Positions 1-7,200 of a DNA stretch of 10,667 nt are shown here, in pieces. Origin of the DNA: Nitrospirota bacterium (GTDB taxonomy: Bacteria > Nitrospirota_A > Leptospirillia > Leptospirillales > Leptospirillaceae); NCBI GenBank assembly GCA_027415455.1, contig DAIBSV010000067.1:1-10667 (forward strand). The letters run 5' to 3'. The stretch's first letter is position 1, and each line of letters starts with the position of its first letter. The notes below the pieces were generated by a model. That model made no database searches. It had not been told where the DNA came from and saw only the letters and a list, made by a program, of their open reading frames with translations. The translations under genes and the position numbers were made by a program.

Positions 1-1
1 C

Positions 2-475
2 CGCGTGGCGAGAGCCCACGAACGGGCGGCCAACATGCGTCGGGATTTTCTCCACAAGACCTCGACTGCGGTGGGCGAAACCCAAGCCGTCGTCTACGTC
101 GAGGACCTGAAGATCCGGAACATGACCCGAAGCGCCCGGGGCACCCGGGAGACCCCCGGACGGAAGGTCCGGCAGAAGTCCGGACTGAACCGCTCCATTT
201 TCTCCCGGGGATGGGGAACGTTCCTCTCCCTCCTGGAGTACAAGCTTTCGGGACGGGGAGGACGCCTGGTCCGGGTCGATCCCCGGAACACGAGCCGGAC
301 CTGTTCCGCCTGCGGTCATGTGTCGGCGGAGAACCGGCCGGACCAGGCGACGTTCCGGTGCGTCTCCTGCGGACACGCCAACCACGCCGACGTCAATGCG
401 GCCAAGAACATTTTCAGGGCGGGGCACGCCCGTCGCGCCTGTTCGGGGGATCCGTCCTCCGAGTCGGCGGCCTGA
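2..475 (+). CDS. tnpB: TnpB, RNA-guided nuclease of an IS200/IS605-type element (5' end outside window)
   Basis: This is the C-terminal part of a TnpB protein, the omegaRNA-guided DNA endonuclease carried by IS200/IS605 and IS1341-type elements. The frame is already open at the left edge, so the N-terminal part and the first RuvC aspartate are outside the window. Visible are the second RuvC acidic residue, Glu in YVEDLKIRNM (codon 101-103), the zinc ribbon with paired cysteines in TCSACGH and CVSCGH (codons 302-304, 311-313, 359-361, 368-370), and the final RuvC Asp in HADVNAAKNI (codon 389-391). All catalytic and zinc residues in this half are intact, with no stop or frameshift. It is transcribed toward the minus-strand genes and ends just before the element's putative right end. 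A TnpA transposase is not visible. Family assignment is very secure; activity is not known. Confidence 0.95.
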   Translation, partial: RVARAHERAANMRRDFLHKTSTAVGETQAVVYVEDLKIRNMTRSARGTRETPGRKVRQKSGLNRSIFSRGWGTFLSLLEYKLSGRGGRLVRVDPRNTSRTCSACGHVSAENRPDQATFRCVSCGHANHADVNAAKNIFRAGHARRACSGDPSSESAA

Positions 476-543
476 CCGTTCAGGTCGGCGAATCCATCCC
501 CGTGTCCTACCGGGGAGATGGCAGGAAGGAATCCCCTTCCTTC
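471..543 (+). ncRNA. Candidate IS605 right end / omegaRNA 3' scaffold with three stem-loops
   Basis: Three stem-loops follow one another from the tnpB stop codon onward. The first is 471-484, a 5-bp stem CCTGA/TCAGG with a 4-nt loop that includes the tnpB TGA. The second is 494-521, an imperfect hairpin with arms CCATCCCC and GGGGAGATGG and one bulged A. The third is 525-543, a perfect 7-bp stem GAAGGAA/TTCCTTC with loop TCCCC. In IS200/IS605 elements the right end carries imperfect palindromes recognised by TnpA, and the tnpB guide RNA is made from the 3' part of tnpB plus the right end, on the same strand. The hairpin 525-543 has no T-tract after it, which argues against an ordinary rho-independent terminator. 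A TCAA at 559-562 resembles the right cleavage tetranucleotide known from ISHp608. The exact end is inferred, because the left end is outside the window. Confidence 0.4.
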
Positions 544-558
544 ACGGAGGGGAGGACG

Positions 559-1048
559 TCAACTGTTCAGTCGGGTCCAGGGCCCCTTGTCGATGTTCAG
601 GGTGGCCGGAGAATTGCCCCAAGGGTTGCGGAGAACGAGGTATTCCTGATTCCCGTCGAAAATCCATCCCAGGATGGAATAAACGTGCCAAGCCACAAGC
701 CCGGCCGTAGCATAATCGATCGATGTGGGGGCGGAGGCGGCACTCGGGTATCCAGGCCACCATCGGGTTAAAGGTCCAGGATCCTCGGCAGTTTGAACGT
801 ACATCGTTCCAGATCTGGTTGGCCGTTTGCCCCTGGGTCGATTTATAGGTCGGGTTAAGCCCGGTCAGGTTCACGAGGTCACTCACCGGATCCCCTCCCG
901 TCACCTTCGTATAGTCGGGCTGATCGCCAGGATCACCGGCAAACCATTTCACCCACGCCTTTTCATATATTGCCGGCCACGTCTCTCCGACATCACTGGA
1001 CCTCGCATACTGATACAGATTCCCCGGTTCAAGAAGAGGGAGAATCCT
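559..1048 (-). pseudogene. Calpain-family (peptidase C2) cysteine protease remnant, truncated at both ends and frameshifted
   Basis: Two adjacent minus-strand frames together read as the C-terminal half of a calpain-like protease core. The first frame (1048 to about 750) gives GETWPAIYEKAWVKWF, then VTGGDPVSDLVNLTGLNP, matching the calpain signature of a Trp, an EKA(Y/W) segment, a GG turn and LTG. The second frame (about 750 to 559) gives GLVAWHVYSILGW with the catalytic His and EYLVLRNPWG with the catalytic Asn and the family's hallmark RNPWG. The switch of frame lies near 735-755, between PMVAW and PSAASAPTSIDY. The upstream region that should carry the catalytic Cys (a GDCWF-like motif) is absent, since a stop at 1049-1051 closes the frame. 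The downstream end stops at a TGA inside the presumed IS right end. GC is visibly lower than in the T6SS genes, suggesting foreign origin. A functional product is very unlikely. Confidence 0.8.
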
Positions 1049-1628
1049 TCAGAACCTTCGCCGCGGCAGGGTTCAAAGTCGCCTCCTCCTCCGGCCCCAC
1101 CGCCAGAATGCCGGCATCGGGGGAGACCCGGCCGTTTCAGATGTCGTCGAGAAGGTCGAAATGGTTGAGGACACGGGCCAGATGGGGCGCCAGGGAGTTC
1201 ACGACGAGAATCTCCCGCTCCGTGAAATCCCGGTCGGGCTTCCGGCCATGGAGACAGAAGGCGCCGACCATATCTCCCTGGGCCTGCAGGATGACCCCCG
1301 TCTCCCAGGAAAACGACCCCATTGTCATGAAGTCCCGCCCGTACTCCGTATCGGGAAGACGGTAGGTCGGAACGAAGTCGGTGAGGCAGGCCGCGGCATT
1401 GGGGTGGTGAATCCAGCCCGACTGGGTGAACGGCGGCATAATGCTCCGTGAAGGGGGACACTTCCCGTTCCCCGGCACCCAGGAGGAGATGCCCGGATCT
1501 CCGGAAGCCGCAGGAATCCATGGCCAGATAGACCGCGCCGGAATAGGGGACGAGACGCCCCAGGGACCCGGTCACCGCCCCGAGGACCGCCTCCCGGGCC
1601 GACGACGGTCCGGAGCCCTTCCCCCTCA
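1029..1628 (-). pseudogene. LuxR-like GAF-domain regulator remnant (frameshift, in-frame TGA, no HTH)
   Basis: The sensory half of a GAF/LuxR-type regulator can be pieced together from two frames. From about 1628 to 1420 one frame reads SAREAVLGAVTGSLGRLVPYSGA, then FTEHYAAVHP, typical of the GAF start in such proteins. From about 1430 the reading passes to another frame with ACLTDFVPTYRLPDTEYGRDFM, then DRDFTEREILVVNSLAPHL, ARVL and DLLDDI; the 'F(S/T)ERE...LAPHLARxL' end of these domains is recognisable. A TGA at 1137-1139 interrupts it, but the same frame continues as a PAS-like NGRVSPDAGILAVGP and EEEATLNPAAAKVL up to a TGA at 1029-1031. No LuxR HTH domain is found afterwards; calpain sequence starts instead. 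No ATG, GTG or TTG lies near the expected N-terminus. Identification rests on sequence pattern; that it is non-functional is well supported by the three lesions, unless some are sequencing errors. Confidence 0.65.
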
Positions 1629-2117
1629 GTTGTGGCAGGAGCAGCCGAGGAAGGTCCGCCGGCAGACCATCCCTTCCGCGGAGAGGCAGGTGTCGGGAGA
1701 GAGGGTCCGGACGAGGAGATGAAGCGTCCCGTGCGGACCGGGCGGCATGAGCCTGCCCGCCGCCACGAGGCGGTTCCCGGAGACGAAGAGGGAGGAGAGC
1801 GGGGGCCCCTTCCAGAGGAGTACGGCCGAACCCATGGGAGGCTTTCCGATTTCGGGATAGTTTTTTGCGTCGAGGGGATAGGCCAGAAGACGGATCGCCG
1901 CGCGGCCGGACTCCTGACGGACCGACAGGATCACGCCCCCCAGGATGCGCCGCTCCCCGACGTGGTCCCCGGGGTGCGCGAAGACATCCGGTCCGGCCGT
2001 ACCGTCCTTCGCCCACCCCACCGCGCTTTTTTCCAGCATGGGGGGCGAACAGGCCGCAAGCCCCCCCAGAAAAAGCAGGAGAAGGACCACAAGACGCCCC
2101 ACCGGCCGTCCGCTCAT
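1626..2117 (-). CDS. Slp-family-like outer-membrane lipoprotein with Cys-rich C-terminus
   Basis: A 163-aa predicted lipoprotein. Residues 1-22 form a signal peptide (GRLVVLLLLFLGGLAAC) with lipobox L20-A-A-C23; Ser at +2 fits outer-membrane sorting. The mature part resembles the Slp/YeaY family, small outer-membrane lipoproteins: FAHPGDHVGERRILGGVI (positions about 46-63) followed by a strand and LLAYPLD (77-83) corresponds to the family's 'GGxI...xxxPLD' core, and LVAAGRLM (117-124) to the 'VTVxGxl' strand. The usual C-terminal end is not recognisable; instead the last 20 residues hold four cysteines (C144, C152, C159, C161). The ATG directly follows the TAG of the 35-aa gene with no gap and no good Shine-Dalgarno, so translation is probably coupled. 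The T6SS role, if any, is unknown; envelope location next to tssJLM is suggestive. Confidence is high that it is a lipoprotein, moderate for Slp. Confidence 0.75.
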   Translation of the reverse strand: MSGRPVGRLVVLLLLFLGGLAACSPPMLEKSAVGWAKDGTAGPDVFAHPGDHVGERRILGGVILSVRQESGRAAIRLLAYPLDAKNYPEIGKPPMGSAVLLWKGPPLSSLFVSGNRLVAAGRLMPPGPHGTLHLLVRTLSPDTCLSAEGMVCRRTFLGCSCHN

Positions 2118-2225
2118 CTACAGGCGCCGAAGGAGATGGGCGATCTGGTCCTGGTGTCCCTGGTAGTACCAGAGCGCCATCGCCCCGAGTCCCATCCAGA
2201 AAAGGATCCGAAAACCGGTTCCCAT
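2118..2225 (-). CDS. 35-aa single-pass membrane peptide
   Basis: A very short ORF, preferred over the longer in-frame ATG at 2306 because the ATG at 2225 has a strong Shine-Dalgarno AAGGAGG seven bases upstream, and the longer form would overlap the preceding gene in another frame. It encodes one hydrophobic segment (about residues 5-21, FRILFWMGLGAMALWYY) followed by a short polar, basic tail (QGHQDQIAHLLRRL). It starts 16 nt after the stop of the 117-aa GspF-like gene and ends exactly where the lipoprotein gene begins (TAG-ATG). Function is unknown. One idea is that it supplies the membrane segment that normally follows a GspF cytoplasmic domain. Its tight placement and good ribosome site favour it being real despite its size. 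Confidence 0.55.
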   Translation of the reverse strand: MGTGFRILFWMGLGAMALWYYQGHQDQIAHLLRRL

Positions 2226-2241
2226 CAAAAGGCCTCCTTCG

Positions 2242-2595
2242 TCATTCGGGAAAGTCCACGAGAAAGTCCAGGGCGCTCTCGAGCGGGCAAGTGCGCTTGT
2301 CGGCAAGGTTCAGGATCACCGCGTCCCGGGCGGGGGCCCAGTCCCTTATCGCCCCCGCGAAGGAGGCCTCCCCCTCCCGGAGCTTTTTGGCGATGCTCCG
2401 GAGGACCGGGCGGGGGTATTTTCCCGTCGTCTCGAGGACGGTGATCAGGTCGGGAAGGCTCATGTCGGTGCGCATACGGAGCAGGCGGGCCAGCTCCCGG
2501 TAAAAGGATGTCCGGAGGAGAAGAAAAAGCTCACGGGCGTTCTCCTCCGGATCCCGGAGACTCTCCGACTCCCGTGGTGCAGGGTTTAAAGCCAT
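2242..2595 (-). CDS. 117-aa soluble helical protein resembling one GspF/PilC cytoplasmic domain
   Basis: No exact family is recognised, but residues 31-115 follow the pattern of a single cytoplasmic GspF/PilC (T2SSF) domain of type II secretion and type IV pilus platform proteins: FYRELARLL (31-39) corresponds to the 'FxRQLAxLL' start, then SLPDLITVLE, then VLRSIAKKLREGEASFAGAI (64-83), matching 'LxxIxxxLxxGxSLxeAL', and a final helix ending LDFLVDFPE. Platform proteins are about 400 aa with two such domains and three membrane segments; this one is a lone domain with no hydrophobic segment. The ATG at 2595 has GAGGAGA upstream. It lies 80 nt after tssA, the largest gap in the operon, and is followed 16 nt later by the 35-aa membrane gene. 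The role in T6SS is unknown. The CDS call is firm; the fold assignment is tentative. Confidence 0.75.
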   Translation of the reverse strand: MALNPAPRESESLRDPEENARELFLLLRTSFYRELARLLRMRTDMSLPDLITVLETTGKYPRPVLRSIAKKLREGEASFAGAIRDWAPARDAVILNLADKRTCPLESALDFLVDFPE

Positions 2596-2675
2596 GGCGT
2601 CTCTCCTCGCATCGAGAGGGTTGTTTTCGGCGTCATCTTGTCCAGACTATCCTATTTTGCGTTTTCTGTCTGTGA

Positions 2676-4220
2676 TCACCGTCCTCCCGTAAAGACACGG
2701 AGTGCCCCGGGAAGGTCGAAGGAGGCGAGCCTTCCGGCGAGGGTCTCCGCCCGCCGCCGGCAGGCCTCGTCCCCGCTCTGGGACAGGATCTCGCAGACCA
2801 GGGGAAGGGCCCGGGATGCGACCGCCGGCTCCCACAGGTCGAGCCGGAAGCGCTCGAGATCCTCGAGAAGGACCAGTGCGAGTGAGAGGACCGGGAAGTC
2901 CCGCCCCATCCGGCCCACCGCCGAAAGGAATTCGAGGTTCAGAAGGAATCGGCCCCGGGGGGAGAGCTCCTTTCTCCGGACCTCCTCGAAGCGCTCGGAG
3001 GCCTCGCCGATCCGTCCGTCTGCCAGAGCCTCGCGGACAGAGGCCGGCAGAACGGGAGATCTCTTCCTCTCCTCCCCGCCCGTCCCCCCTCCTTCCTGCA
3101 CGTTTTTTTCAGGAAAGACCCACGCCTGGCCCTCCCCGGAAAGAAACGGGAGCTCTCCCCCGGAAAAAGAGAGGGATGCGAGTCCGGGAAGTCGCGACAG
3201 CAGAACCCGGAGGCTTCCGCGAAAGGCCTCGGCCCCTCCGGCTCCTGCGGGACCCGTATCTTCCAGAATCCGGCCGGCCCGATAGGAAAGCTCGAGCCAG
3301 AAAGGAAACTCCTCCTGCCGCAGGATCAGGAACCGGAGGAGATCCTCCGGAGTCCCGCTGGCGGTCAGGGAGTCGAGCGCCGACAGGAGATGGGAAGGGG
3401 GAGCCGGAATCCGCGTCGCCCCGCCTTCGCTCTCCGGAAGATCCCGGATTCCTTCCCAGAGGATCATGCGCGACAGAAAGATCGACCGGGCGTCCCCCGG
3501 AGCCGTCTCCGAGATCCGGTCGGCGAGGTCCCTGAGGGCCGGACCGATCCGCTCCAGGACTTCGAACGGATCCCCCTCCATCTCAACGGTGACGCCGCCG
3601 GGACCGGGGGGAGCGGAAGTGGACGGGGAGGCCGGGGGCAGCGGGGCCGGCTCATCCGTTCTGGACGGCTCCGGAGGAAGAGAGGTCGGGAGAGCTTCCA
3701 CTAGCCCGAAGAGCGGGGCCAGGGTCGGGGCTTCGGGATCCCGCTCTCCCAGAATGGCGTTCAATTCCCGCAGATTGCGGACGCATTGCTCCTTCGTCTC
3801 CGGATCGAGAGGAGGCCCCTCAAGGGAAGGAAGGATCTCCTGCATCCGGTCCATCCACCAGGAGAGGGCGTTTCGCCGGGCCCTGAGGCGCCCGACCGGC
3901 GGATAGAGAGTCTCCCAGAACTCCCCGACAAGCCCCTTCATCAGGGAGACTCCCTCCGTTACCCCGGAAGGCCCCCCGATCCGGGCCGCCGCCGCCGAAA
4001 AATAGGCGGCCACGAGAAGGTCCTTGCTCCGCTCCCGAAGGATCGTCTCCGCCATCACCCGGACCTTTGCCCAGTCCACGACGGCCGATTCCCCCGAAGA
4101 GACAGACTGGCCGCGGTTCACCTCGGCCTGGAGTGCCAGGAAATCCTCCTGGTCCCGAATGTCTTCCCCGGCCGGCGCGTTGTCCCGGACCGGCATTGTC
4201 CCGAGTTCAGTCCCGCTCAC
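2676..4220 (-). CDS. tssA: TssA, T6SS sheath-assembly cap protein (ImpA N-domain, VCA0119-type C-domain)
   Basis: A 514-aa TssA. TssA proteins bind the baseplate and the growing end of the sheath, priming and co-ordinating tail tube and sheath assembly in the cytoplasm. The ImpA_N domain (about 45-190) is seen in VDWAKV with W50, RSKDLLVAAYFSAA, the GVSLMKGLVGEFWETLYPP block (90-108) and RRNALSWW (115-122). A Pro/Ser/Ala-rich linker follows (about 205-225). The C-terminal half (about 230-514) ends with the 'SxRGRFLLNLEFLSAVGR...VLLEDLERFRLDLWEP' pattern of the VCA0119/VasJ/EvfE-type C-terminal domain. I chose the GTG at 4220 because AGGAGG stands five bases upstream, and the two nearby ATGs (4244 and 4240) are out of frame. 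It begins 34 nt after the tssM stop. Identification is confident; the subclass of TssA is less so. Confidence 0.93.
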   Translation of the reverse strand: MSGTELGTMPVRDNAPAGEDIRDQEDFLALQAEVNRGQSVSSGESAVVDWAKVRVMAETILRERSKDLLVAAYFSAAAARIGGPSGVTEGVSLMKGLVGEFWETLYPPVGRLRARRNALSWWMDRMQEILPSLEGPPLDPETKEQCVRNLRELNAILGERDPEAPTLAPLFGLVEALPTSLPPEPSRTDEPAPLPPASPSTSAPPGPGGVTVEMEGDPFEVLERIGPALRDLADRISETAPGDARSIFLSRMILWEGIRDLPESEGGATRIPAPPSHLLSALDSLTASGTPEDLLRFLILRQEEFPFWLELSYRAGRILEDTGPAGAGGAEAFRGSLRVLLSRLPGLASLSFSGGELPFLSGEGQAWVFPEKNVQEGGGTGGEERKRSPVLPASVREALADGRIGEASERFEEVRRKELSPRGRFLLNLEFLSAVGRMGRDFPVLSLALVLLEDLERFRLDLWEPAVASRALPLVCEILSQSGDEACRRRAETLAGRLASFDLPGALRVFTGGR

Positions 4221-4254
4221 CCGATCCTCCTCTCCCCGTCATTCATGGCCAGCC

Positions 4255-7200
4255 CTAGAGGGCCCGCGGGGGCGACCCCGCCGGCGGACCCCCCTCCGAC
4301 TCCCCCGGAAGGCACAGGGCGATCGCAGACGGGAGACGGTTCGCCGCGAATGGCCGGTTCCTGAGAGCTGCATTCTGATCCTCCAGGGCGTTGGCGTCCT
4401 GGAGGGCGAGTTCGCTGTCGATCTGGCGAATCTTGTCCCGGATCCGGGCGAGAGAGGCCCGGGCCTGCCGGTACTCCTTGTAGCGGGCCAGAAGGGCATG
4501 GACCCCCGTGAACTCAAAATGCAGGGTCAGGGCTTTCACCCGAAGATTTTCGAGGGCCTCCTTCTGCAGGGGGAAATCCCCGGGGACAAGCGTGAGGCTT
4601 CCCTGGTAGAACTGCTGGAGAAAATGGACGAAGCCGTCCGGCCCCGGATAGTCACGGACGGCGACCAGCTTGCCCAGGTGGATTTCGAGGGTGGTCCGGC
4701 CGCAGGTCAGGGGGGACCAGACCCAGGAGCGCCGGACCGGAAGATTCAGGTTGTTCAGGACATGGGTCTTCTGGGCGCAGGCCAGGGTGAGCCGGGTCAG
4801 ATAGGGCCGGGCCAGGGCGCCGGGACTCACGTCGGTGGGAAGCGCCTTCAGGACCACGGGGAACTGGCTCTTCGCCATCTCGAGGATCTTCTTCCGGTCG
4901 CTCTTCTCCTGCATTCCGAGAGATTGCCGGAGCGTCACCAGATCGAGGTGCCGCTTCTTGCTCCGGATCTCGGATCTCTTTTCGGCGAGTTCGAAGGAAC
5001 GCCGCCCGCTGATGGCGGAATTGATAAAGGTGAGAAAGGAGGGACGGATCGCCACATGGCGACCGTCCTTCACGACAAACCGGTATCCCGCCGGCCCCCG
5101 TTTCACGAACGGCCCCATGTCTTTCTTCATGAAGGCGGGGATCGCCCCCTCGCGGCCCAGGAGGAAATGGTCGAGATCCTTGCCGGAAAGGGAGGCCTGG
5201 GCCGGAGAGACCACCTCCGCCACCCAGCGGTCTTCGATGGCGCAGGCAGCCTCCCTGTCCACATAGTCGAGGGCCGTCAGATAGGGTCCCTCCACGAGCC
5301 CCCAGACGAGTCTCTCCTTGGGATCACTCCGGGGCAGAAGGTTTTTTTTCATCGAGGCAAGGGCCATCCGGGCGGAGACAAGGACCGGCACCTTGGCCGC
5401 TCCCTTCCGGGTGAAGCCATAATAGTCCGCCGCAAGGGCCAGGGCGTGGCCCCGTCCCTTCAGTCCTTCGGAAACCGCCCCTGAAAGATCGGAGGAGAAC
5501 TGGGCGTAGTCCTTCCCGGCCCGGACGAGGGCCGTCATGGTCCGCTCGCCCTCGAGGGGGCCGCCCCGGATCCCGGCGCGGCCCGAGGCGTCGATGGCGC
5601 CGGCGTAGCCCCGGATCCGGGAGACGATCCCGGCCCCGGATCCCCGGGTCTCTGCGATCCGGAGAAAGGCCCGGAGGAAGGCCTGCCACCGCTCATGGAA
5701 GGTATCCTGGGCCGGAGGAAACTCCTTCGAAAGCCTCCGGGCCAGAACGAGATAGGGATTCCCGGAGCCCGGAAGGCTCTGGAAAGCCGTCTTCCACTGG
5801 ATGACGTCCGCCAGTGTTTCCTCTCCCCGCCCGAATCCCCGGACGAAGGCGAACCAGGACTCCTCCTTCCGGCTCCGGTACCAGGAAAGGAAGCTTTTGG
5901 TGTGCTCCTCGATGGGAAAATTGGCCGGGGAAGCCTTCCGGACCTCGGAGAGAAAATCGAAGATCCGCCGCATCCCGTCGTTGGTGAAGGCGGGAAGGAC
6001 GACCGCAGCGCCCGGCGCCTTGAGGCTCCCCTTCCAGAAGTCGGAGAGGGTCACCGCCTCCTTGTCCCGGGCGTTGACCCAGTCCACCAGCCAGTGGAAG
6101 TCCGGAACGGTCTGCTCGACCTCCAGGAGGAGGGACTGGAGGGCGTCGAGCTCCCGGTGGACCGCATCGGGGGGGGCCCAGGCGATATAGGCCAGGATGA
6201 GGTCGGCAAAATGGCGGGCCTCCTGGGGGGAGATCGAGGGGTCGAGGACGGTGAGGTCCCGGGTCCCCGGCTGGGGCCGGGCGGCGAGGGCGGCGAAATC
6301 CGCCCCGACGAGGCGCTCCTCGATAAGGTTGATCCGGCGGACGAGAATGTCCACGTCGTCGGCCAGACGGTGTTCCGGATCCCGGAGGAGAAGTTTCCGG
6401 ACCTCGCTCCGAAGCGACCGGTCGAGGACCGGGAGGATCGCGGTGGAGAACTCCCGGATGTAGCGGGCCTTCATCGCCTTCTCCATCTCTGCGGTCTCCC
6501 CCGAAAAGGCAAGGACCCGGGAGGAGAAGCTGGCATCCCGCCGGCCCATCCAGTCGATCAGGCTCCGGTAGCGCTCCATGCTTTCCATGTTCTGGTGGAA
6601 GTCCCCTTCGATGCGGACGGGACCGGGCTGGCGAACCTCGAGGGTCCGCACGGTCCGTTCGTTGTAGACGAAGGAATAGACCAGGTAGAGGGCCACAGCC
6701 AGATTCGCCCCGACCCATCCCATCAGGAGGATGTTCGCCGAAAACTGGCGCCAGCGGGCCACAAAGCCATAGGGAACCGAAAGGAAGCGGTCCTCGGGCA
6801 GGCGCCGGGTAAAGAAATCCCGGAGGAATGCCCCGGAGAGCCGCGAAATTCCGGCCCCTTCCGGGGCCGCGGGAACGGGGGTTCCCGGAGTTCCCGCCGC
6901 TCCGCCGAGCCGCGGGGTCCCCCGGCCTTCCGCCCCCCGGTCGCGCCCGGGAAGGGAGACGCCCGGCGCGCGTTCGAGGATCTCGACCTCCGCGCCCCGG
7001 CTCCGGGCATAGTCGTGGCCCAGTATCGTCGAGAATCGCGGCGTTCCCAGAAGGCCGCTCGAAAAAAAGAGTCCCCGGAAGGCCGGGAGGTGCAGGTAGG
7101 GGGAGGGTTCGAACAGCCCCTTGAGAAAGGGGTCGAGCAGGGGCTCAAGCCCCCGGAGCTCCAGCGGAAAAGCCAGAGCCTCGGGGGTGGGCGGAGGGGC

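Noticed and set aside
525..543. Rho-independent terminator for tnpB
   Set aside because: The stem is followed by ACGGAGGGG rather than a T-run, so a right-end palindrome or RNA scaffold is more likely.
1137..1139. TGA read as selenocysteine or as a reassigned codon
   Set aside because: No selenocysteine-type context is seen, the locus has other lesions, and TGA serves as the normal stop of tssJ, tssK, tssL and tssA.
949..2016. A 355-codon minus-strand frame taken as one gene
   Set aside because: Its first third runs through the lipoprotein gene in another frame and its last third is out of frame with both remnants. Only the middle part (about 1628-1420) carries real GAF sequence.
2226..2306. 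A longer 62-aa form of the small membrane protein
   Set aside because: The upstream ATG overlaps the GspF-like gene out of frame, and the added residues show no signal or domain. The ATG at 2225 has a much better ribosome site.
2596..2675. A sigma-70 promoter in the gap after tssA
   Set aside because: The gap is AT-richer and contains TAGGAT, but no acceptable -35 hexamer stands at 16-18 bases from it.
4024..5484. A 486-codon open frame on the plus strand across the tssA-tssM boundary
   Set aside because: It is antisense to two well-identified genes, lacks recognisable domains, and shows the same GC-driven composition.
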